Origin: Amphiura filiformis
Taxonomy: Eukaryota; Echinodermata; Ophiuroidea; Amphilepidida; Amphiuridae
Assembly: GCF_039555335.1 (NCBI RefSeq)
Contig: NC_092640.1
Coordinates: 39,786,295-39,850,294 of the forward strand
Length of the DNA: 64,000 bases
Direction of reading: 5' to 3'
Every line of letters starts with the position of its first letter. The first letter of the stretch is position 1. The notes under the pieces are model-generated. The model searched no databases. It was not told where the DNA came from and saw only the letters and a program-made list of their open reading frames with translations. Made by a program: the position numbers and the translations under genes. Below, one piece after another: positions 11,083 through 21,600 of the stretch.

Positions 11083-11909
11083 ATAGGGTGGTCACATGAA
11101 AATTTCAAACCCACCCCTGGAATTTTTCTGTCAGGATTGTTCCTTACGCAAAATGATTTAAAAACTATTTGAATCAACTCAATCGGACAATCCATTGCGA
11201 AGATACAGCCTTCTAAAGATTCATGAAATTAGCCATTTTTACCCCATTTTTAGGAAAATCCTGATTTTGTCATAAATTTGCATATTCACAGAGCGATAAT
11301 TGTGGGAATAAAGCTAAAGAAGGCATGAGATGTATTGTTTTTAGTTTATTTAATGTTCTTTTGTGCAAATATTAAAAATCCAGGGTCATAATTGCTAAAT
11401 TTTCTTCTTTACAACATTTTTTAAATGGCTGAAATCACAAAAATAACTCTTTTGCCAGGACTTTTAAGATAAATGTGTGATTTTCACCGTTGAGGGCGCT
11501 GTTATGTGCCACTTATGACCTTCAAAGGCCTGTATTTCCTAAACCACACAACCAAATTGTCTGATTTTTGCACAGGATTTTGCTCTGAGGGTCTAGATTG
11601 TAAAACTGATTATAGCATAATTGTACATCTTTGAGAAAATAGGTTTATTTGATGACAAAAAATTATTTTGTGCGTAACTTTTTCATATGTGACCGTACAA
11701 AAATGCTATATTCACCTTCATTACGAGCAGAATATTTTCTATCTAATTCGGTAGTTGGGTTTGCACAGAAGTTACCGGGAGACAAAATATATGGAATTCA
11801 AAATGCTCTCTAGTTTTCCAACTGATCCCAGATTCTGTTACATTTCCACCATACATTTGTGTATGTAGGCAGGGGTACACACAATAGCCTACATTGTGGC
11901 CACCCTAGT
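11083..11909. mobile_element. DNA-transposon-like element with AGGGTGG...CCACCCT ends
   Basis: The left end AGGGTGGTCAC (about 11085) is mirrored by GTGGCCACCCT (about 11896-11906). Both sides carry a TATA-rich flank that may be the target duplication. The roughly 820-bp interior has no transposase frame. A non-autonomous element. Confidence 0.6.
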
Positions 11910-13085
11910 ATAAAAAAGGTGTTGCGTTAAAGGGTGTTGCTATTAAGTATTAGCCCAAGGAAGTTGAAGAGTGATTTTACAATATCACAGTTATCACACA
12001 AATAAAAGGCAAGACAATCATGTTGAATCACATTGGAATAAATAAGCCATACAGAATTTTAATTTCATTCAAAACATAAATATTACTATGTGGTTGTGGT
12101 ATTTTAGTTGTATTGTGTAGTTTACAAAGATTTTAGCAACAACTAAATGTTCTAACATTTCCCTTCCATCATCAATGTGGATGTTGTACAGTAGTTATAG
12201 TACTACTGATCAAGGAACAAGGTCAAATTTGTAAACTGTACTCTAAAAAGGTAAACATATTTGGGTTTTGTGTATTACCTGAATTTATCTTTTAGACATT
12301 CCCTCATTTCAAACTTATATACTTATTTTTTATCTGAGACATTTAAGGATTTACTTACTCTTTTTAATTCAAGCCATTCTTAAACTTCAGGCACCAAAGT
12401 ATATTATGTGCCCTTTTGATATCATTAATCTCCTCTTGTTAAAATAAATAAACTGAGAGGTAGGATAGAAATAAGTAAAAAATAACCTGAGAAGATGAAA
12501 AATTCACGATCTGTTAAGATAGTGTACAGCAATACCAAACATCAGCGTAATTTTGATTATTGTTACTTTTTGTTTGTACACTTTTCTCTTTTCTCTTTGT
12601 CAGCTTTTTAATTACCGTATCCAAACTAAGAGACAAATTAAACAATTTGCTTTAAAAGGATATCAAATCCGTACAATTTGTACAATAGTTTTGGTTTTTT
12701 AACTTTTATTTTATGTGACAAATATTGTCTATGTACATAAATCTATATTGATTATTAAGAAAAATGTCAAAATTTGTTTTGTGGTATATCAGTGGTTGTA
12801 TGTTTACAATCTGGCATCAAAAGTAACAAGTTATGTCTTTGCTACATGTAATACAATGAAAAAAAGACTCATCATTAAGAAAACACAATGAGTATCTGAT
12901 TTACATAAAATTTCCAGTAGTTATGTTTCATATCTGGTTTATCATAGCGATTAATGTATTCCAAATGGTCACGACAAGGTTTATACAGTGAGCACCTTGC
13001 GGTAGAGAGAATTGACCAAATTGTTTTTATTTATTAGACTATATCATCCAAGTTTTAAGGTTCTCTATAACCAGAAAAACAAGCT
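11910..13085. other. Intergenic AT-rich DNA
   Basis: No exon, RNA gene or strong repeat seen. AATAAA words at 12001 and about 12443 are the only possible transcript-end signals noted. Confidence 0.5.
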
Positions 13086-13435
13086 ATCCCAGCAAACACA
13101 AAAACGTTTAGGTAAAAACGTTTTAATAACATTAAATGTCGGGTTATATAAAGGTCATGAAAACATTTTAAAACATTTTATATGAAAACACACGACAACA
13201 ATACTTTAAAATGTTTTCAAAATATTATTTGTAAACTGTTTTTTGCAAACATTTTTTACCAAATATGTTGACAACACTTACATGACATTATGTTAAAATA
13301 TTGCTAGTACATGTATGTTATGAAAACGTTTTATACCCTTTATATACCCTTTTATATAACCCGACATTCAAACGTGTTCTGACAACCTTCATAACCTTTT
13401 ACGAATGATGTCGATAACGTTTTGTTTGCTGGGAT
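13086..13435. mobile_element. MITE, CCCAGCAAACA family (copy 2, intact)
   Basis: ATCCCAGCAAACACAAAAAC at the left is mirrored by GTTTTGTTTGCTGGGAT at the right. Internal TGTCGGGTTATATAAAGG and its inverse TATATAACCCGACA extend the palindrome, so the whole 350 bp folds back. Same family as 2463-2779. Confidence 0.85.
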
Positions 13436-13576
13436 CGTGTTTGATTATATTTTTTCCCCTTCAAAAATGAAGCTTGCAGAATCGACAATTAGCAAGTACT
13501 TACATCACAATTGTGATAGTAAATTTTGATTACATTTTTGGCAAAACATTACTGCAAGTTCTAGTAGGCCCTGTAT

Positions 13577-13812
13577 CCATAGGCTGTTCCCTTGTGGCGT
13601 GTGCCCTTGTTCCGTGTTCACTTGTTCCCATGTGACCTGCCACACAGACAACAAACCTTTGTTTTGCTTAGTGGCTGTAGCCGTAGTGGCCGTTTTGCTT
13701 AGTGGCCGTAGCGGCCACTAAGTAAAACAAAGGTTCGTTGTCTGTGTGGCAGGTCACATGGGAACAAGTGAACACGGAACAAGGGCACACGCCACAAGGG
13801 AACAGCCTATGG
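13577..13812. repeat. Near-perfect 236-bp palindrome
   Basis: The left arm from CCATAGGCTGTTCCC (13577) through about 13676 is the reverse complement of the right arm ending GGGAACAGCCTATGG (13812). Only a few mismatches are seen, near the centre. The centre repeats GCTTAGTGGCCGTAG words. It has no open frame. A young foldback element or recent inverted duplication; it would extrude as a long hairpin. Confidence 0.9.
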
Positions 13813-14359
13813 GCCTTAGACCCTGTATTCTTTCATTTTGTATTGAAGTTGCAGTCTTTGAGCCATACTATGGTGGTAAAATAAACCAGAACATTTAAAG
13901 AATAAACATCATTTGTCTTTGGTTAATGTTGTGCCGTAATTGTCTATTAATTTTAGTCCTTACCAGATTGGAAAGTTTCTTTAACTGGTGGTAATTGTTG
14001 AATCAAACTGGTTGTAAAAAGTTGTGATGCTTGCATGAAGGGAAGACCTGGTCTGCAGCCTCTAAATGAAGGGTTCGGTATTAATCTACGAGAGCCTCCT
14101 ACCATCAGATCCCTTGAAAATGATTCATATCTAATACTAGTACTTTCTTTAGTAAGTTCTGTTAGTAAATTGCCACATCTAGCTCATAACACATTTAAAT
14201 TGTATACGCCCATACGTTTTGGTTGCTAAACCGATCCCACATACCACATTTAAAGCAATTCCGCCTGTGTACATGTTTTGGTATGTACCACTTAAGATTT
14301 CCTAAGAAATTTGTTTATAGATCCCTATGATTTTTAATAATAAGCCAAATCGCTATTGT

Positions 14360-14615
14360 AACTTCCGGTTTTTTTAGGACACTTTGCCCTTTGACCTATC
14401 TGGAAAATTCAGAAAAATTCGGGTTTTGTGCGTACAAAATATAATTTAAAACGTGTTTAAAGATAAAAACAAACTTAAAAAACATTATTATTAAATGAAT
14501 TAATTATTTAAATATTTTTAATGATAACATTATGACAATAATAAATAAATTATCAATAATTACAGCAATTTTCCCGATAGGTCAAAGGACAAAGTGTCCT
14601 AAAACTGCAAAAACT
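14360..14615. repeat. Foldback MITE
   Basis: TTAGGACACTTTGCCCTTTG near 14374 is mirrored by CAAAGGACAAAGTGTCCTAA near 14583-14602, around an AT-rich centre. It lies just downstream of the stop codon of the minus-strand patatin gene, possibly in its 3' UTR. Confidence 0.75.
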
Positions 14616-14772
14616 GTCCCACAATGCATTGCAAACTTCCAATGCCGATTGGGCTTATTATAATAATCTAAGTAATAAAAACTTCAATGCTGGCGTTCAA
14701 TTGAATCTGATACATGCAGCAGATCACCATTGGCATATTTTGTGCCACAAACTATGGTACTAAATGATATTA

Positions 14773-14955
14773 TTAGTCTGCAGATGTGTCGTTTTCGGTA
14801 GCCTCATGTTTAGAAGGCATTGTTTCCTCTGCAGTAGGTGTGTCATTCGCAGTGGTAGTGGTTTCGTGCTTAGTAGCTGGTGGAGTTTCTGATTTCGTTA
14901 GCTTGTTAGATTTGATGTAGTGACGTAAGAAGGCGATGCAGCCGACCTTACCTTG
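14773..14955 (-). CDS. Patatin gene exon 13: C-terminus and stop
   Basis: After the acceptor AATTTTTCAG it encodes QGKVGCIAFLRHYIKSNK, the last helix of the cap. A low-complexity Thr/Glu/Lys tail follows, ending NDTSAD and TAA (14775-14773). Phase 0 start, 60 residues. Confidence 0.9.
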   Translation of the reverse strand, partial: QGKVGCIAFLRHYIKSNKLTKSETPPATKHETTTTANDTPTAEETMPSKHEATENDTSAD

Positions 14956-17900
14956 CTGAAAAATTAAACGGGAATGAAAAAAATACTGCATGCTACGAAG
15001 GCACAAGCTTAAAAATGGAAACTTTTAGACTTAACTCAGTTATCTCACAGGTAGAGTCCGTGCCCAAATTATGGGACAATCATTTCAATGTGAACTCGGC
15101 ATGATATATAAACTGGCCTAAAAAAAAAAATTATAATTTTTCGCAAGGTCATATCTTAAATTCCTGTCCATAAAAATGAACAAAAATTGAGCACAGGATT
15201 ACTTCAATACGCTACTCTAAACACTGACATGGAACAGCTTACTGGACCACATTCACAGCCCAATAATTGACACCCAACACAAGAAATCTATGAGTAAATG
15301 GAATAGTGTGGAACAAGACCTGTTTCTTGAAGAAAGTGTGTGAAAATCAGAAGCAGTCCTTTTCCACATTATTCCACTTAGTGCTTGGTTACTGACATGT
15401 GTGTAGAGTAGAGTATTGAAGTAATCTCGTGTGTAATTTTTGTTCATTTTTATGGACAGGATTTTAAGATATGACCTTGTGAAAATAAGTTTCTTTTTGA
15501 GGCCAGTTTATGTTCTATTGGCGAAGAGATTCTTGAGATGTTTGAAAAGATAATCAAGATTTAAAGACATGGATAACCTTATGGAATTTCCTTACCTGAA
15601 TTAGGAACTGTTGATCTTCCTTGGTCATATCAAAGTCCAGTGTACTCAAATAGGATGTATCTATGCCAATAGTACGATCCACATCTTGTTCCTGGTGGGT
15701 TTTATCAAGAACACAAAAATATTTCAGTCATTGCAATTTCTGACGCCAATGGATATAGCCCTACTATATACCAATTTCATCAGTATATAGTAATCAGTAA
15801 TTTCCATAAACCTTTGCGAAAGACTTCAGCTTAGATATTGAATTTAGCATATGCATGTAAACGGTTACAAAAAAGTAAATGCCCCCTAAAAATTTCACAA
15901 ATGGCTGTATTCCTCAGGGAAGGTGATAAAAGATAACATAACTAATCAGTCTATGTTCCAAACTTTAAAACAAGAGAATTGATTAAATAATTTTTTGGAT
16001 TAAATGATACTGAGGTCCGTGACATAATCAAGGGTTGTGCAAATACCTGTCTGCTTGATTGTATGCCAACTTGGCTGGTGAAAGAAAACATTGACATTGT
16101 TGTACCATATAATTTATGAAGAATATTGTAAATAAGTCTCTTGAACTTGGAATTTTCTCATGTGAACTGAAAAGAGCCATTGTAACTCCCATAATTAAGA
16201 AAACTACTCTTGATTGGAACGACCTTCAAAATTACATACCAGTTTCCAATATAAGTTTTATTGGAAAGAAAATCGAGAAGGCAGTGATCACCCAGTTTAA
16301 TGAGCACATTGAACTGAACGATCTTGATGAAATCTTCCAGTCTGCATACAAGCACAAACATAGTACCGAGACTGCTCTGCTCAAAGTAAAAGATGGCATC
16401 GTACGTGCCCTGGATGATAATCAAGCTGCCTTCTTGATTCTGTTAGATTTATCTGCTGCCTTTCATACCATTGATCATGACATTCTGTTTCATAGGTTTG
16501 AACATCACTTTGGTATCAAAGGCACAGCTCAGTGGGTTAGGTCGTATATGTATATGATCATACATTTCAAGTTAATGTAAAGTGGGTCGATGTCGAATGT
16601 GTTTGGACTGTGTTATGATGTCCCACAGGGATCAATTATTGGTCCTAGGGCATTTACTGCTTATTCCCAATTCTCGCGATTCCAAATACAGCGCGCCACC
16701 AACGACGGCAGTGAAAATTGGCATTTCCCGTGTCTGGGGTCGACATCCTTTTCATCAACCATAGCTGACCATGTTTGTGATTATTACTCTAAAAACACGA
16801 TGTTTTATAGTAGGGGCCTACTTTTTGAATTTTTTTGAGATTTTCTGTGTTGAAGTGAAATATTGCAGTTTGATATTCACAGATGTCCTTTTCTAAAACC
16901 CGCAAACTTGATGTTGATACTAGGTGTTACCTTTTTGTTATACATTTTCTAAAACCGCCCTTTTTTGTTTTTAAACTTTACGATGCTTTTCAGCCCGATA
17001 CGCGCGAGCCTAGTCAATGCGAAGTAGGCCTAGGCCTGTCCTTTTTTAATGGAAAATGCATAGGTTTTATTTTGGTTATTAGAATAAATTGTTTTAATTC
17101 TTTCTGAATTTATTGTTTGTTCAATACGATAATAATATAACACCAGCATACTTAAGAACATCCATATTATAGGTGTTGCGTTTTTGTAATCGGCCTACAT
17201 TTTCTAAAAATGGGGTTTTTTTGCATGAAGGCGCTTATATATCGGCCCGCCGCGCGGGATGGGCCTACAGCAAAGAAATTCAAGTAAATTTTAAAAAGAT
17301 TCTTAATGTCTCATTACTTATAAACATGTATCACATTGGTTTGCCGTTTTTTTTATTATTGTAATTGTTTGATTTGTCCTTATTTTATTTTTAGCCTAAA
17401 TTTGTATTTTTAATTATATTACTATCAAACATTAAAAAAATTACGATCGCAATAAAAACACATTGTAGGCATAGCCTACCGCATAAAAATAACATTTATT
17501 TTTTTGTTAGTATTTCAATTTGAGACTTTAATGCATAAGTTCAACAATACCTCATGGAGTTCTAGCCTTATAATAAAGATGAAGAAAGTTTCAAACTGCA
17601 AAAGAGTATAAACGATCATTATTTTAAGGCATAGGCCTATCAAGAAAATATGCATGAAAAAACTTCATAACTTTAAAACCAAGTAGGCCTATGCTAGACC
17701 GTTGGTGTTTTCAGTTTAAAATGATAGCTATTGTACGTGTAATGTATAATATTTACAGTAACACAGTTTTCAAAAATGCCTCCTTTGGCCCCCATGAACC
17801 AGATCGTGTCACAATGTCATGCCAGATTTTAATTTTAATTCATGTTTCTTTTTCATATTTTATTTTTACTTCCGCTTTCTTGCATGTCATACCATCTTTA

Positions 17901-18657
17901 TTTCATCTTTCCCCTTTAATAATTCACTAGCGGGTACCCGCGCTTCGCGCGGGCCCCCGCTAGATGAGTAAACGGGAGCGGTTAGTAAACGGGAGCGGTT
18001 AGCATAAACGATGGAAAATGGTAATCATGACAATTGGTATCGATTTAACAGCTCAATTATTAGGGCCTACTCGGTCAGTGATGTGGTACAATTTGTTGCC
18101 TCCATTTTGCAAACGATTTCCTTTAGCATAATCTTTTGCGTAGTTTGTGTACCAAACACCCTTTTGACTTATTTTTCTCTTTCAGTTTCTCTCTCTATCT
18201 CTTTCCATTTCTTGCTTTCCCGTAGTGGCGTGGGCAGCACATTGAACGGGGGGAGGTTGTTCAGTTCCCCCGCATGGAGTCTGATTAGGAGTGTGAAGGG
18301 GCAAATTTTTTCCCGCAATCTCCCGAATGACCAACAAAAGCCTGCGCCCCCCCCTTTGCGCACACCACTGCTTTCCTGTTATTTCGTTCCATTTCTCTCC
18401 TTTTTATTTTCTTGCTTGTTCCCTTTCTTTCTTTCTCTCTGTCTCTCTCTAGCTCTTTCTTTCTTTCTTTCTTTCTATCTGTCTGTCTTTTTTAGTCTTT
18501 CCCATTCTTTATTTTCGTTTCTCTTTCTTGCTTGCTTTCTTTCGTTCTTTCTTTCATTCTTTCTTTCATTCTTTCTTTCTTTGTCTTTCTTTCTTTCTTT
18601 CTTTCTGTCTTTCTTTCTGTCGTTGTCTTTCTTTCTTTCTGTCTGTCTTTCTTTCCG

Positions 18658-18692
<35 letters not shown>

Positions 18693-21600
18693 GTCTTTCT
18701 TTCTTTGTCTTTCTTTCTTTCTGTCTTTCTTTCTTTGTCTTTCTTTCTTTCTGTCTTTCTTTCTTTGTCTTTCTTTCTTTCTGTCTTTCTTTCGTTGTCT
18801 TTCTATCTTTCTGTCTGTCTGTCTTTCTTTCTTTCTTCATGCGAATTTGTTCCACTTTTGCACGCATGTATGTGGCCGTTTCTTTCTTTCGTTCGTTCGT
18901 TCTTTCTTTTAAATTTGTTTCTTTTTCATCAAGTAGGCCTATACTATAGCAACATTGGGTTTCAAGAAGGTTGAGTTACATAGTCGTAACTTCAGGTGGT
19001 GGGGTGGGGGAAATGGTAATTATGGCAATTGGTATCGCTTTTACCAGCCCAATAACGCGTGTTTGCATATTAGAATTTGACCAAAACAAATCCATTTTGC
19101 GGATTTTTGGTAGGCCATACCTTTTTTTAACTTTCTTTCTTTCGTTCTTGGATCTCTTTTCGACACATCCTTCCGTCCTCACTTTCTTTCTTTCCTACCC
19201 TTTCCCACCATTTCGTTCTTTGATCTCTTTTCGACACATCCTTCCGTCCTCACTTTCTTTCTTTCCTACCCTTTCCCACCATTTATTTATTTATTTCTCG
19301 CCAGGGCTCCTTGTCATTAAACCTTTCTTTCCTTTCATTTCTTTCTTTCTTATTTTCCTTCGTTCTCAGTCCTTCTATCTCTCTTTACTTTTGCTCACAT
19401 CATTTCTTTACTTCTTTCTCATTTTCCCTCTCTGTGTCTTTTTCCTTCTATCTATATCTCTTACGTTAGGTTTTTCTTTCCCTTTCTCCTACTCTGTCTT
19501 TCTTCCTCTCTAGGCCTACTCAAGTTATAGGCATCAAAACTCAAAATTTATTTTCAAATTACAAATTTACATACCTTTAAATCAGTTGCGTGTAGCGTGA
19601 TATGGACAGGCATGTGCCTCCAATCGATCTGAAAATTTAGAAAATTCCACAGGAAAATTGCCGTAAAACTGCGGCCATCAAGGCCCCCCCCTCCATGGTC
19701 GGTGACCCCCCTCAATATGATGACATAACTGCTTAAACTCTAACGGTAATAGCATTTACATTGTTTACCGTCGCAATTTTCGTACCGTCTTGAGGTTGAC
19801 GCGTGCTCGCTCGCTGGGTTGGGGTGCGTGTGTGCGTATTACTGTGCGTAGGCCTATAGCATGGCAACGAAATGACGGGCCACCATTGGTTGATCCACCA
19901 AATAAATCCAAATAATTATTTGTATTTATTAATTTATCTATTTATCTATGCAATTACCATTCATCTGGAAATGCTAGAACTTATTTATTTATCTATTTAT
20001 TAATTTATTTGTCATTTATAATCTCTGACTTGATACCGATGAATCGATCAGTTCCTCTTCAAAGTATCGATTATCGGCAAGTTCCTCTTTAATAGTATAG
20101 ATAACCCAAGGAAATTTACTCTTATTGTAGGCCTAGGCCTACTCCCAAATAGCACACGTTGGTTGGAATGAGTTTCTTTTTAATAGTCATATTATCGGTC
20201 GGCACCACATTGAAAAATCAAAAAAAAATTCGACTAAATATTCAATTGGACAATGTTAAACACCTAAGCCTAGGCCTATACATGTTTTTTAAAAAGAAAA
20301 AGAAAATGGGGAAGATTAAAATCTTTCCCATTTTCTTTTTCTTTCTCATGAAATTATAAGTCAACACTGTGAAAAGAACTGAACTGTAGTGTAGCCCAAC
20401 TTTTACGGCATTGTGGACTTTGGCCAAATTGGAAAGGTTTAAATTCGGAGGGTCGACATTTCTTGCATATTAAATAATGGATCAGGCCCATGGATCAAGG
20501 ACTCAACCTACAAAGTAAAGAGGTCAAATCTGGGGATGGACTTTATTGGAGGGGTGAACGCATTGTTTAGGTCTGCTTCATTTGAGACTGAAGGGGCGAA
20601 CCGGGACATCCCCCCACACCGATTTACGGTGAAGGATATACTGCACAATAAGGGACAATTTGCAGTTGATGTTTTTGACAAAAACAAGATAACTTAACAT
20701 GCTTAACAATGTAGTTTGGAGGCCATTTATAGGCCTAAATGAAAATGAAAACGTGCCTATTCATACAGAAGGGTAGGCTTATTCGAGCCCCGCACCAAAT
20801 TTATTGAGGGGGGTGAGCCCACAGCCCCCGATTCATAAGCCTAGGCTATGTAATTGTGTTGACAGAATTGCACCACGAGAGTTTATTTTAAAAATTAACA
20901 GGTTTATTTGTTTAGTACAAGTATATATTTTCTCCCGACATTATACATTGGGGCCAAAGTGTTTTGTTTATAGGGCTATATAGAAGAAAATGGCTTCTAA
21001 ATTTACGACCTTTCGTGATCATCAGTAGGCCTATACATCATGCTATAAAGAGCGTTTCAAAACGTCACACGAAAAATGCTTTAAAACGATTAATTAATAT
21101 CTATTCAAGTTTGTAAAAAGGTTATAAATGTAAAACATCAATAGGCCTAGGTTAGGAAAAAAATAATAAAAATAAAAATACGACAAGCGTTCAAAACATT
21201 TATGAAAACCAAAAGCTTTTATCTTAATCATGTATCACGCATGGTAATAATTATGGGAAAAGTTATCCAAACAAGAAATTAAAAAGGCACGAATTTGCGT
21301 TTTAGATAAAATTTCCTGTTTGAAATTGTCTTGCATCAAAAGCATTTGCTATTATAGGCCTATCCAAACTCGAAAATTGACATTTTGACATCGGGTTTAT
21401 ATGCCTAGAATAGATGGTCGATCAGAGACATCAACATTTTTGACATCGAGTTTTAACCGTAAATGGTTGAATAGGAATAGAATAGGCCTACATTTGAAAT
21501 TCGAAAACGTTTTAATCGTATTAAAAAAAAATGCTTTACGCTGTCCATGCTGTTAAAATAGGGCCTATCACTTGAATATTTCGTTATTCTAAATATTGAG

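Noticed and set aside
18011-18974. Long open frames of Phe/Leu/Ser repeats on both strands
   Set aside because: They are products of the TTTC microsatellite, open in several frames at once, with no other coding sign.
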